Assembly: GCF_020497125.1 (NCBI RefSeq)
Contig: NC_059079.1
Span: 10,435,553 to 10,499,552, forward strand
Length of the DNA: 64,000 bases
Source: Mauremys mutica
Taxonomy: Eukaryota > Chordata > Testudines > Geoemydidae
Direction of reading: 5' to 3'
The notes beneath the pieces were generated by a model, which did not search any database, was not told the DNA's origin, and saw only the letters and a program-made list of their open reading frames with translations. The position numbers and the translations under genes are program-made. This document shows, piece by piece, positions 20,487-32,488 of the stretch (its first letter is position 1; the number at the start of each line of letters is the position of its first letter).

Positions 20487-23261
20487 AAAGCAATAGCTCT
20501 GAACTCATGTTCTTTGGCATACATAGATATTTAGAACCTTTTCATAATGTGGATTAATGTTGTAGTGGACATAAACAAAACAGCAATTTTTTTTGTTTAT
20601 TTTCAAATATCTATTGCTGTCTAAAGCAAGTGTGAGACAGCAAAAAACAATGCAGAAACTGACTGGGGCACCAGGAAAATGCCAATATTGTGTATCTCAC
20701 ATGCTCACCCAATCTAATGCCTGGTTTAGAATATCTCCTACACAGAGAAAAGCCAACTTCTGGGGGGACCTGTGGTTAAATTCTTTACATGGGTTAATGG
20801 GAGTAGAATTCCATATAGCTCCTACTAGCGTACTGCTCTGGAGGATCTATTAGTTTACAGATACTGTAATAATATAAAACTGTTTTAAAAAATCATTTGT
20901 AGGGTAAAATGGTCTGAATGAAAACTGACAAAGTGATGTTCTTCTAAATGTGAAAACAGACAATGAGAAACAATGGATCTGAGAAGTGTGAATTGCCCCC
21001 ATCTCTCTATGGGATATTGACTCTGAACCATAATGACAAATTCATGTCAACATTAACTGCTTCACCTTTTATCACCCAGATAATTTTCATTTTTATTCTG
21101 GCTGGAGATTTCAAAAGATAGAGATGAGAGACGCATATTAGGGCATTTTATACATCCCTTGAGGCCATGCAAAGATTTTACAACAGTATTTTCTCTAGTG
21201 CTTTGTCCAGTCTAGTTTTAAGTGTTCTAAGCAATGGAGCCTCCACCCCTCTTCTTGAGAAACTTTCTACAGCCTAATAGATCTGTCACCATTAGCCAAC
21301 TGTTCCTGTTTTATTCTAGCCTAAATTTCCTTTCTTTATATATACTTTTGTCCAATTACTCCTAGTTGCCACTTAGGGCTCAAAGTGAACCAACAGAGAA
21401 GAGGCGAAAAGAAATATGGCTGTCACCAGGGACAGGGAGCCATGATGGGAAGGAGAAAGAGTTAGCAGCAGCTATCAAGGGAAGGAACATGGGCATGAGT
21501 AGAGTCCTACCATTTTGACTTCTGGGTACCTGTAAATAATGACAAGGAAAAGGTTATATTCAACTGTCAAACCAGAATCATTTACACTAAAGCAGGAAAA
21601 TTGAATGCTAGGAAAAAACCACACCTCTAAGTTCAAGTAGACAATGGATCAAACTGTCAAGGGAGGCTGCATTTCTGACCTCTCTGGAGATATTCAAGAC
21701 AAGACTATACAAGAAGCTACTGTGGCTACAACAGGAAGTTATTAAAATTATTTTGTAGTCAAGCAATTGGGGAGTGGGGGAGGAAATGGACTATATAACC
21801 CAGGAGATTCCTTCCTTTTCCTGGATTTACAAATCTAATAAAAAGCCATGAGAAATGTTAATCCCATGTACCGTAATCACATTTCAAAAGTGAAATATCT
21901 CTACTTGTTTTCCCAAAATCATCCAAAAATTCATCCATGTTATGGACTAGGTATGGTAATTTATTTTAAAAACCCCTCACTTTTAAGTCATTTTTCAGTT
22001 ATATAAATTCAAGTCTTAGGCACTGGAGCAACTGAAAAATAATCTTTTTTTAAATTACTCATTTTCAGGAATAAAGTTCAATCCTAGTCAGATCCTGAAT
22101 GGCAAATTTCAATCAAAAATGGATTTTTACAGCACAGGTATGTAACCTAAAGAATTAAGTTCATGATAAAAATAATGCCATAACCTGAAGCAAATTTTCC
22201 CAAATGATATAGTACTTTAAGGGAGACTTAGCAAAAGCAGAAAACATATGAATTGTTAACATAATTGGTAATAATTACTGCAAGCAAATGATAGTTACCA
22301 ATTTAGATCTATAATCCATGAGACAGATGGAGCCTTTGCTGTGAGTGTATGAATCAAGATTGGTCACACTGTTGAACCTGTGATGTAGAAGCAAAAGGAT
22401 TACAATGTATATGATAAAGATGAACAAAGAAATTATTACACAAGAATAAATTAACTGCAATAAGTGGACAAGTTATACTAGGAAAACACTGCTGTTTAAG
22501 GGCCTGAACCTGCTCTCATTGAAGTTAATGGAAAATTTTCCATTGACTTTAAATAAAAAACAGGAGCAGAGGCTGAATTGTGGACTCTCATACAGATATT
22601 CAATTAATATCCATTTAGGGATACCAGTCCATAACATGATTATAAAGGGAGAATTTATTTTCTGCTGTTTTAACCTATGTGATGACCGAATTGTATATTT
22701 TTATGATGATAGTTCACCTAGACACAGGTTCTAATTTTGTGCATAATGGGGGCTCTAGATCACACTTAGTTGTTCCCTATGTACATATTCCCCATTTTCC
22801 TCAAGATGTTTATTAACCAACATCAAAGAGAACAAGAGGGGATAAATATTAGCTGCTCCTGCAATTCCTGGACATGAAGTTAGAAGAAGGAAGGGTTTTC
22901 AAACTCTTCCTTCCCCTGTCTACTCATCCTTACTGCATCAAAAGTTGCTACAGCTAAGTGTTGCTGGAAAATTCTTCCTCTTTCAGATCTCTTTAAAAGC
23001 AATTTCCAAAATAACATGGTGATTGTCCTTTTTTTCAGCCTCAGTCTTGACCCGACTCTTTGGAATCTAAATTAGATTAATCTAATCTTAAATTGTTTTA
23101 GAGAAAAAGGAGGTTCTGTGGAACAGCTTCAAAATGTAAAACATCAGAGTTACTGGCATAGAATGGAAGCTTAAAAACCACTTACTGGCGTTATTACAAA
23201 AGACAGCACCCCCACTTCACTGAGAGATTGTGATTATGGTAAATAACTTTAATATGTGCAA
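19259..23261. other. RAB3B intron 1, mostly unique
   Basis: No gene seen. Contains a (CA)n microsatellite at about 20462-20486 and an antisense CR1 relic at about 21165-21400 (GTCCAGTCTAGTTTTAAG, then CAGCCTAATAGATCTGTCACC). Confidence 0.45.
21165..21400 (-). mobile_element. CR1 relic, antisense
   Basis: The plus strand carries phrases complementary to a CR1 3' region, including TTTGTCCAGTCTAGTTTTAA and CTTCTTGAGAAACTTTCTAC. Heavily diverged; borders are approximate. Confidence 0.5.
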
Positions 23262-23460
23262 TAGGAAGCAGTGTGCTCCAATTATTGCATGGGAGTCAGG
23301 AGACCCGGGTTTTATCAGCTCTGCCTACAATCTGCTGTGTGACCTTGGCTGAGTCACTTGCACGCTCGGTGCCTCGGTTTCCCAGCTGTACAATAGGAAC
23401 GTTACCTAGGATCTGTTGTGAAGGGCTTTGATTGCCACAGATGAAGTGTTATATGAGCGC
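23262..23460 (+). mobile_element. MIR SINE
   Basis: Sense-orientation MIR: GGAGTCAGGAGACCCGGGTT, then GCTGTGTGACCTTGGCTGAG, GTGCCTCGGTTTCCCAGCTG and GGGCTTTGATTGCC. MIR is an ancient tRNA-derived SINE shared by amniotes. Confidence 0.8.
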
Positions 23461-24396
23461 TACATATTCTATCCCCGAGAATTCTCACACTGACTTTTGG
23501 GATAAGGCAGTTACGTTACAATGGACGTTTAACCCTTCCCTGAAGTTGCTCCCACCAGTGGGGAGGAAGCGGCTAAGCCAGCCTGCTGTGCTCCTTTGTG
23601 GGTGTGAGGTGGGAGAAGGGCCAGAATAAAGCAATCCAGAGCCCTAAGCACACGATATGGACCCCCTCCCCTCAGGACTAACTCCACTTGTACTGGTGCT
23701 GGCAGGAGGGCCCCACCTATCCCAGAGAGATACAGTCAGCACCACGAGGCCCCTTTCTCTCCTCTAGAAGGAGCAGCAGGGGCCCCTTCCCCACCTAGTG
23801 AGGCAGGGGATGGCAGTGGGGATTCTCCCAGTACTTACCCCAGCAGTCAGACTGTGTCTACTTGGGTGAGCGGGCAGGGCCTCCTGCACTTTCCTCCTCC
23901 TGTCCCAGAGCCCTATTGGCAGGACCTCCCAAAGCAGTGGATCATGGGATTAATACCCCATTCCGATGTATAGGACAGTTCACACTGTTCAGTTATACTC
24001 AGGTCACATTTGAGGGTTTTTCTTCAAAATCATGAGGTCTAGAAACTCAGTTGAAAGGGAAAAATAAAAAAACCCACAACACCACACTGAAAACTGAAAT
24101 TCTGACCTCATCATGTGACAGGAGCCTTAGGCAGGGGTTTATAGTGCCTATGCCTTAATCCAGCCTTGGGTGGAGGGTATCTTTAAAAGGGTAGACTCCT
24201 CCGTACCCAGCAATTTCCCAGGGGTGGGGATCTAGACTGGAGCTATGTTAGTGTGGCAGTTCCTGGCCTCAGCTATTGCTGTCATGCCAGCAGTGCAGGA
24301 GGACGGTCCTTGTTGTCAGACACGTCAAAGGTAGAAATCATACCTGGAGTTGAATTTTACTTGTTTGTACTGTGAAATATCCAGCTATTGAACAGA

Positions 24397-24432
<36 letters not shown>

Positions 24433-25409
24433 ATAATCTAAGGTGTGTTTGAGTCAGTTTCACAAATATCCCTTTGTAAGACTCTTTTGTATATTTGGAA
24501 TAGCAATAACTGTTCTTCAGTGGGGTATTTGAGTTTGTTTTTTTTTTGCTGCAGTATCCCAGTCTGATACAGTCACATGCGCTAATCACATTTTCCATTA
24601 GCAATGATAACAGAAATCACACAATTTATAAAAAAGTCATTAAGAAATGTGTTTCAGAGACAAAACCCAAAAATTGCAAAGAATGGACTAATGGGGGATT
24701 ATTTTTTTATTTGGAATTATCAGGGGGTACTTTTGGCCATCTGATTACTGAAAGGTTGGCCTGTAGGATCATCCCTCAGGACTTTTGCAGAATGTGTCTC
24801 TTCTCTAACACAGTAAGGGTTCCAACATCTTTTGCTACAATCTGAGATCTTCATCACTGAAGTGACCTGTAGGATAGCCTGAAAGGCTTTTAAATGATAT
24901 GTCCTATCACTAAGCGCTGCAAAGAAACACTATTAAACTCTCACCCCGTGCGCGATCATTGACCCTTCTGATAGGGAATAATCTTCGGTGGAACAGTTTA
25001 GAAGAATGGCTGTTTCTAACACTGAACAGTTTGTACTTGAGGGTATGGAACGATGTTCAGTGTATATAGTGAACGAGAATCCTCTTAAAATACTGCTTCC
25101 AGAAGGCATGGAGTTAAACTTTTCACAAAGGCCAATGGGACTTGAGTGCTTTTGAAAATTTTACTCTTGAGCAAAAGGCATGTATTTCAAGAGGCCCATC
25201 TCTGTTGACCTGCATTTGAAATCCTATGCTGTATTAAATGCTAAAAACAAGAACTATATCAATCTCCATGACATGCTAACCCAGTGCTTTTGAGGTGAAC
25301 TGTTAATTAGTTTCATCTTCTGAAATTAAAAATGCCTCAGGGTAGGGACTGTGTCTTACTCTATGGACTGATCAGCACTAAACACAAACATGCAAGGACA
25401 ATAAAATTA
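23461..25409. other. RAB3B intron 1, no gene
   Basis: Contains a (TTA)n/(ATT)n microsatellite at about 24401-24436. No other element was recognised. Confidence 0.45.
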
Positions 25410-25525
25410 TACTCCCCTTTTATACAGACTGGGAAACTGGGGCACAGAGAAATTAAAGGACTTGTTGAACGTCATACAGCAAGCCAATGACAGAGTGAGA
25501 ATAGAAGTCCTGACACCTCCCATAT
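25410..25525 (-). mobile_element. MIR fragment, antisense
   Basis: Plus strand reads GGGAAACTGGGGCACAGAGA, then AAAGGACTTGTTGAACGTCA, then CATACAGCAAGCC, the complement of the MIR body. Confidence 0.7.
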
Positions 25526-25764
25526 TTTATTAGTCCCCAAATATATTATAATACCCCCCCAAATATAAGGGATGAATAAGTCTCACTGCTTGATGCCAAA
25601 GATAAAATATTTCCTGACAGTGGGTGATGACGACTCAACTCAATTACAGTGAATTAAGCAAGCTTCTGAAAATATGCACTGAGTACCCTGGGACTCTGGC
25701 CACAGTATACATTTTTACAGGGCAGGGTTATAGTTTAATACTGGCTCTTATTGAGAAATGTCCC

Positions 25765-26567
25765 TGTCATAGGTCTCACCCCCACTTAGAGCTGTTGGGT
25801 TCCAAAATGGGGACCTGCCTTGGTTTCCCTCTAAACTAAAATCCTAGTTTAGATCTGGTAAAAGCTGCCACCACCCAATAAGGTACGTGTATTGGGACAC
25901 AGTCCTTCCCCAAAATCCTTGGGGATCCCAAGAGCCCCAAATCCATGGAGTTCTTACACCCAGGAGAAATAAACCATTCCCCCCTGCTTCCTCCCCCATC
26001 CCTTTTCCTAGGAGAGATACCGGGATCCACTACAGAGGGATGCTTCCCTCCTCCCCTTTCCCTGAGAATCCACCCAAGGAAAGATCAACCAAGTCCTTTA
26101 TAGAAAAGATTTATTAAAGAATAAAAAATAAAGTCACTGTCTCTGTAACCAAGATGGAACAATACACAGGGTCTAAACTTATCAATCTCTGGAGAGAATT
26201 CCCCCTCCCCTTCTTTCTCAGTAAAAGCAATAACAGTACAGAATTAAAGAAATTATATAGCAAAACACAGAATTGCAAATACAGAAATAAAAGCATAATA
26301 CTAGTTCCTTGCTAATACTCACTAGCTTGAATAGAAGAATTTATTGCAGAAACCTGGGAGGACTTGATTAAGATGTCTGGACTCCCTTAATTCCCAAGAG
26401 AGACTCTCTAAAAACACAAAGAACAGAAAAAAAAAAACTTCCCTCCACAGGGATTTGAAATTATCTTGTCCCTGATTGGTCCTCTGGTCAGGTGTCCGCA
26501 GGTACTGCTTGTTAACCCTTTACAGGTCGAAAACAAAACCTTAACCCTTAACTAACTGTTTATGACA
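25765..26567. mobile_element. Solo LTR (803 bp)
   Basis: Begins TGTCATAGGTC and ends TTTATGACA, so it has TG...CA termini with a short inverted repeat, flanked by 5-bp duplications GTCCC (25760-25764, 26568-26572). These are the marks of an LTR left after recombination removed the interior. A/T-rich polyadenylation-like sequence lies at about 26105-26135; the transcribed strand is uncertain. It may come from an endogenous retrovirus or a Gypsy element. No coding sequence is present. Confidence 0.85.
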
Positions 26568-26572
26568 GTCCC

Positions 26573-29161
26573 AAAATATTTAATACCATAATTTCTAAGC
26601 CTGAACTATTTAAAGAAAAACTGATCAACAACCACAACACAACAGCCTACTTCACAACATGAACAATCAATTGACCTGAATGTTATGAGATCCCACCTAA
26701 AATGGCAATTGCCCTGCTACTCAGTACACTGCATATTAACAGGTAGTATTCTACAAGGACCACGATGCCTAAAAGAAGGTATGCCTTGGAAGCAGGGGGA
26801 GGAACTATGGCTGTGTTACCAAGAACTAAAAGCGCCATGTGGCATCATTTCATCACAATTTAGTACAATACATTTTCAAGCAAAGAGTGCAGTACAGCTT
26901 TGTCAAGATTACAAGACAAACTTGATTATAAAATTGGATTACCTGCCAATTACATTAATCTGCTTTAAATCATTATTATAAATTGCCCGGGTATAACAGC
27001 CTCTTAAAGACAGCGATTAGTCCAAGGTCAGGGTAAGTACATATACTGCACCTTACATGGTAATGAGCCTCAATAACTATAAAGAAGAGAAAGGCTTGTT
27101 TAATTTCCTGCACATAGAGGTATATAGGTCTGATCTTCCGCCATTGGAATCCAGTGGCAAAACTACCATTGAATTATAGGATGCAGAATCAGGCCTCTGA
27201 GCCTAGGGGGTTGAGCCTCCTCCACTCTTATGGAAGTCAGTGGATTTGAGAATATGTAGCCCTCCCAAGACATGCTCAGTACCTTGCAGAACTGGGCCTT
27301 ATTTTTTAATTTTCTCCAGAAGAGAACCAGAAGATTTGTTCTAATTTTAGTGTGACATTGCCTTTGATCCTACAGGATAATAATATTGTCATCGGACATC
27401 ACGTGATAACATGCATGAAAAAACTTGAAAAATAGGGGGTTTGTTGCATTTTGATTAAGGGCATGTCTCTAATACAGGTGATTAGCTGGACCGAGTGAGA
27501 CAGAAGCTGCACAAGAAAACTGGTAGTTTCCTCAGTTCATTTGCATAGGCCGGTAGATCATGAAGTGAAGCTTCAGTAGCCACTCCATAGTTAAAGTTGA
27601 AGTTGCTTCCCATTATAAACTCAGTTTTCAAACTCAGTTGTCTGGAAATGAACAATTAAGAGATCCATACTCTTCCTCACTATCTATAAATTCTTCTTCA
27701 TTCTATCATCCATCCAAGCGTAACTTTCTTCCCTTGCTTGGTTCAGTAACGGAATTATATTGCTGGATGCCTATTGTTGATTTTTATGCATCTATATTAA
27801 ATGCAAAGATTTTGAAAGGAATATAGTTTCAGAGTGCATTTAGCCACGGCAGAGTGCCATACATTTTTTGATCAAACAGTTCGTAGAATAGATGAATATT
27901 TTTATGAATAGAATTGGAATGATGGAATGATTGATCTGTTTTGTTTTATACAGTGTGCTGATTACATGCTGTTGCAGATTAATGTGCATATATAGAGTTT
28001 ACAAGTTTGTATTTTAACTGTATTGTGTAATGGTGGACATACATATGTTTTGTAGCAAGTAATAATGAATCCTATTAGTGCAACAGTGAGAGAAATGCTA
28101 TTCCTCTCAAACAGCAAAAATAATTTTACATCTCTTAGTAGTTTGATGTGTTTCACTTTTGCATTTTTTAAAAATGTTAGGGAGGGGAGTTAAGATTGGA
28201 CAAGAGAGAAAATCATGTGGCATGACAAAAATTGCTGAATGGGAAAGCGGTTAAGTGATCCCTTAACTGTTTGTTTCCAGACTTTCCAATATCTGTATTT
28301 TTTTTTAAGTTGCAGAATTTTTGCAGCTAAAGTAGATTATATTCCAAAATGAAAAAAAATTGTATTCTGAAATGGAAAAAAAAAAAGAGTAAAGGCTGAA
28401 ATAAATACACTTTTTTTCTACATCACTTTTGAGTTTTTCCCCTTAATACTGTAAGTTTTACAGATTGTCCAATCCCACAGTCCCTAATCAGGCAAAATTT
28501 CCTCTGAGCTCAATAGAAATTTTGCTTGCAAGTAAGGACTACAGGACTAAATATAGAACTCATCAAGCAATATCATTAAAAAAAAATTTCAAGTCATCCT
28601 AGCTGTATTTATCCCAATTCATCAGTCACCATGACCCAATGGACTCTTTAAAGAATTATTTTTAATTCAGTACATTGTATTGTGTTACACTATTCCCAGA
28701 CTACCCTTTGTTTACAATTTATAACTTCAAAAATGCTCACCTGGGTTTTAAATTTGGCATAGAAATTCTCAGCCCAAAGAATGTGTCATTGACACAATGT
28801 ATGGTGTTAATCCTTCTGGAACCTACTTTCAATCAGCACTGTAGCACATTGGGATTGATAACAGGGACATCATCCAGGTGTACCAAATCTCAGTGCTTAT
28901 CCATGCACATCACAACATCTCTATAGCATGGATTAAAACAGAAGCACGAGGTAGTGACATTGGCACCCCTGGATTTCCTTTCTCTCCTTCCTTTCCCCAT
29001 TCTCTCTTTATAACGGTTTCAAATTAAGCAAATTAATTTAAAAATGGGGGAAAAATCAGGTATACAGTAGAAGGCAAGTAAGCAAGGAGAGTTAGAGCAG
29101 ACACTCTTTTAATTCATCCTTCATTCAGCCCCAAATGGTGCATCTCTCTCTCTCTTTCTCT

Positions 29162-29201
<40 letters not shown>

Positions 29202-29411
29202 CGCTGCACAATCCCGAGACCTGGCACCAGATAGCGGGTTTCTAAACTGCCTTTCCTTTTGATAAAATAACTCAGACTTTACTCTAAATCCTGCTCAAAC
29301 GCTATACTCTAGTATTTGTTATTTGCATTAGTAGTAGTACATTTTCACCATATCAAGATAATACCTTCTTTTATAGGAATGGGGCAGTCTCCATATACAT
29401 CTAATACCTTG
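26573..29411. other. RAB3B intron 1, no gene
   Basis: AT-rich intron with homopolymer A/T runs near 28370 and a (CA)n tract at about 29166-29199 preceded by a CT run. No coding exon or assigned transposon seen. Confidence 0.45.
29166..29199. repeat. (CA)n microsatellite
   Basis: About 17 CA units following a (CT)n stretch at 29143-29162. Confidence 0.95.
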
Positions 29412-29579
29412 ACTGCTTTTCTGTTAGGAAAGCACCTAAGTCCAGTGTGGGCACTACCAGACATAAATAATAATAGTACCTGAAGAAGGGGAAATACAGA
29501 GGGTCTGTGTTAAATGAAAAACAGCCCCTAGGAAGAGAGAGCAAGGAGACTATGTAACATCCTTTAAGAACTCTGGAAG
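29412..29579. repeat. Duplicated block A
   Basis: This 168-bp sequence recurs at 31357-31524 in the same orientation with only about six differences. It begins ACTGCTTTTCTGTTAGG and ends AAGAACTCTGGAAG. Function unknown; see the finding on order-swapped duplications. Confidence 0.9.
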
Positions 29580-30094
29580 TTAAATCACACACTTCTTTTC
29601 AGCTCTGTTGGCAATAAACACAGCGGCTGCCAGGAGTCACTGGGGTTTTTTGGCCATTCAGTTCCGAAAAGGGGCAGTTTCAGCAAACAGCGCGTTGGCT
29701 GCAGTTCTCCAGGGTCCCAGCACTTCCTGCAGCAGACAGCCCCAGGGGGCTTCGCACTCTGCAGTTCTGCTGGGGGCGATGGCAGCTTTGGAAGCGTCTC
29801 GCGGGTTGTTGTTTCGGAGGGGCCGGTGCCCCAGGTCTGAAATACACCCAGCACCCCCATGCCATGCCCGAGCCCGCTGGAAGCTGGGCAATCAGCGCCC
29901 GCCTGACCATGCCAGGCTGCCTGTAGGGCTGGGAGCTACCTGGGGGAAGGGGGAGTCCAGCCTCGTCTCGCCCCGGGTCTGCGCCCAGAGGAGCGGATGG
30001 GAGTCTCCAGCACGGGCACCTGCTGCCCGGCGCCCCAAGCTTCGGAGGGGCCGGGGAAAGTTGGAGCAGCCCGGCCAGCCGCGATCGCTCTTAC

Positions 30095-30300
30095 CTTGGG
30101 CGCAGGGGGTGCAGCCTGAGACAGCGCCGGCTGCAGAGGGCGGCTAGGGGGCAGGAGCACAGGGACCCGGCGGGTTATCTGCCGGCGGGGCGCAGGCACC
30201 AGCCCGAGCCGTGCAGGGCTCCCCGGCGCTGCGCGCAGCTGAGCTGAGCTGAGCAGAGGCTCTCGACGGCTCCAGCCCGGGCCAAGAGCGGGAGCACCTG
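30095..30300 (-). other. RAB3B: Candidate RAB3B non-coding exon 1
   Basis: On the minus strand the sequence CCCAAG/GTAAGAG gives a strong splice donor after position 30095, within the CpG island. In vertebrate RAB3 genes the first exon is commonly untranslated, and here the acceptor of the coding exon sits directly before the ATG, so a 5' non-coding exon is required. The 3' border (30095) is supported by the donor; the upstream border given is arbitrary. Confidence 0.55.
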
Positions 30301-30424
30301 GGACTGCCCTGAGGGCGGAGCTAGGGGCGCTGGAGGCTGCTGCAGCCGCCTGCCCTCCCAGCTGCGTGCTGGGCGGCCGCTCACCGGTGCTGGTGCTGCC
30401 GCTCGGTCCCCCGCGCGGAGCCGT

Positions 30425-30497
30425 CACCTGCGCTGCTGCCGGAAACCCAGCCAGAGGGAGCGCGGAGCCCCGTGGGCAGCCCGCAGGTACAGGCAGG
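30425..30497. repeat. Duplicated block C
   Basis: A 73-bp piece of the CpG island (CACCTGCGCTGCTGCCGGAA to GTACAGGCAGG) repeated at 31279-31351 with three substitutions. Confidence 0.9.
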
Positions 30498-30519
30498 GCC
30501 AGACTGCGCTGCGCTGCGC

Positions 30520-31278
30520 TGCGCTCCGCCGCACCTGTGTGCGCACAGCCTGGCAACACCCCATCTGCACCTGTGCGCGCACCTCGGTAACACCCCTGCT
30601 GCACCTGTGCGCGCACACACATAGACCGGTTACACCCCCACTACACCTGTGCGCGCACACATCCCGGTAACACCCCTGCTGCACCTGTGCGCACCGCACA
30701 CACATAGACCGGTTACACCCCCACTACACCTGTGCGCGCACACATCCCATTAACACCCCTGCTGCACCTGTGTGCACACACATAGACCGGTTACACCCCC
30801 ACTACACCTGTGCGCGCACACATCCCGGTAACACCCCTGCTGCACCTGTGTGCACACACATAGACCGGTTACACCCCCACTACACCTGTGCACGCACACA
30901 TCCCGGTAACACCTCGCTGCACCTGTGCGCGCACACATCCCGGTAACACCCCTGCTGCACCTGTGTGCACACACATAGACCGGTTACACCCCCACTACAC
31001 CTGTGCGCGCACACATCCCGGTAACACCCCTGCTGCACCTGTGTGCACACACATAGACCGGTTACACCCCCACTACACCAGTGCGCGCACACATCCCATT
31101 AACACCCCTGCTGCACCTGTGCATGCACACAAACTGGGTACACCCCGCTACACCTGTGCGTGCACACACCCCAGTTACACCCCAGCTATACCTGTGTGCG
31201 CACACACACCTCAGTTACACCCCAGCGATACCTGTGTGTACACACATCCTGGTAGCACCCCAGCTACACCTTTGTGCA
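30520..31278. repeat. 78-bp minisatellite, first segment
   Basis: Higher-order units of about 78 bp: CATAGACCGGTTACACCCCC, ACTACACCTGTGCGCGCAC, CCCGGTAACACCCCTGC, TGCACCTGTGTGCACAC. The AGACCGG marker occurs at about 30623, 30706, 30784, 30862, 30977 and 31055; spacings are 83, 78, 78, 115 and 78. Each unit is two related 39-bp halves, and the 115 step is one extra half. Alternating purine-pyrimidine runs (GTGCGCGCACAC) are Z-DNA-prone. It adjoins the presumed RAB3B promoter on its upstream side. Confidence 0.93.
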
Positions 31279-31524
31279 CACCTGCACTGCTGCGGGAAAC
31301 CCAGCCAGAGGGAGTGCGGAGCCCCGTGGGCAGCCCGCAGGTACAGGCAGGCAGGTACTGCTTTTCTGTTAGGAAAGCACCTAAGTCCAGTGTGGGCACT
31401 ACCAGACATAAATAATAATTGTATCTGAAGAAGGGAAAATACAGAGGGTCTGTGTTAAATGAAAAATAGCCCCTAGGAAGAGAGAGCAAGGAGACTATGT
31501 AACATCCTTTAAGAACTCTGGAAG
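31279..31524. repeat. Chimeric duplicated segment (C' then A')
   Basis: 31279-31351 copies block C (30425-30497) and 31357-31524 copies block A (29412-29579), joined by about five bases (CAGGT). The order is the reverse of the originals while orientation is kept. It separates the minisatellite from the CR1 element. Confidence 0.9.
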
Positions 31525-31529
31525 GTCCT

Positions 31530-32488
31530 CCTTTAAGGTCCATCCTTTAAGGTCCTCATTAACGATCTGGAAGATGGTGTGGACTGCACCCTCAGCAAGT
31601 TTGCAGATGACACTAAACTGGCAGGAGTGGTTGATACGCTGGAGGGTAGGGATAGGATACAGAGGGACCTAGACAAATTAGAGGATTGGGCCAAAAGAAA
31701 TATGATGAGGTTCAACAAGGACAAGTGCAGAGTCCTGCACTTGGGACGGCAGAATCCCATACACTGCTACAGACTAGGGACTGAATGGCTGGGCAGCAGT
31801 TCTGCAGAAAAGGACCTAGGGATTACGGTGGACGAAAAGCTGAAGATGAGTCAGCAGTGTGCCCTTGTTGCCAAGAAGGCTAATGGCATTTTGAGTTGTA
31901 TAAGTAGGGGCATTTCCAGCAGATTGAGGGATGTGATAATTCCCCTCTACTCAGCACTGGTGAGGCCTCATTTGGAGTACTGTGTCCAGTTTTGGGCCCC
32001 ACACTACAAGAAGGATGTGGATAAATTGGAGAGAGTCCAGCGGAGGGCCACAAAAATGATTAGGGGGCTGGAGCACATGCCTTATGAGGAGAGGCTGAGG
32101 GAACTGGGATTGTTTAGCCTGCAGAAGAGAAGAATGAGGGGGGATTTGATAGCTGCTTTCAACTACCTGAAAGGGGGTTCCAAGGAGGATGGATCTAGAC
32201 TGTTCTCAGTGGTAGAAGATGACAGAACAAGGAGTAATGGTCTCAAATTGCAGAGGGGGAGGTTTAGGTTGGACATTAGGAAAAACTTTTTCACTAGTAG
32301 GGTGGTGAGGAACTGGAATGGGTTACCTAGGGAGGTGGTGGAATCTCCTTCCTTAGAGGTCTTTAAGGTCAGGCTTGACAAAGCCCTGGATGGGATGATT
32401 TAGTTGGGGTTGGTCCTGCTTTGAGCAGGGGGTTGGACTAGATGACCTCCTGAGGTCCCTTCCAACCCTGAGATTCTATGATTCTATG
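31530..32488 (+). mobile_element. Young 5'-truncated CR1 LINE
   Basis: CR1 3' region ending with GAGATTCTATGATTCTATGAT, the (ATTCTATG)n end of CR1, and the hallmark GGTTGGACTAGATGACCTCC. It begins abruptly within the reverse transcriptase gene, as usual after incomplete reverse transcription. The remaining frame is fully open, so this insertion is recent relative to others here. It lies within the minisatellite: ATAGACCGGTTACACCCCC resumes directly at its 3' end. Confidence 0.92.
31579..32403 (+). pseudogene. CR1 ORF2 C-terminal fragment (open, truncated)
   Basis: Encodes the last 274 residues of the CR1 polyprotein. It opens with the reverse transcriptase active-site region (FADDTKLAG), then the thumb/connection ([25 protein letters not shown]), and the conserved CR1 C-terminal segment ([48 protein letters not shown]). 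The N-terminal endonuclease and most of the RT are absent, so it cannot act alone. The ATG at 31579 is internal to the original frame and not a real start. Confidence 0.9.

Larger units (their letters stand above)
29690..30520 (-). promoter_or_regulatory. RAB3B: CpG island, likely RAB3B promoter
   Basis: A sharp rise in C+G and CpG (for example CGGCGGGGCGC, GCGCTGCGCGCAGC) in otherwise AT-rich DNA, about 28 kb upstream of the RAB3B first coding exon on the same strand. A splice donor on the minus strand lies inside it at 30088-30094. I see no TATA box. The many GC-rich open frames here on both strands are chance. The transcription start cannot be placed from the sequence alone. Confidence 0.65.

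Noticed and set aside
29585..30622. Genes in the CpG island on either strand (frames to 228 codons)
   Set aside because: High GC removes stops in all frames; no homology recognised. Better explained as promoter and untranslated exon.
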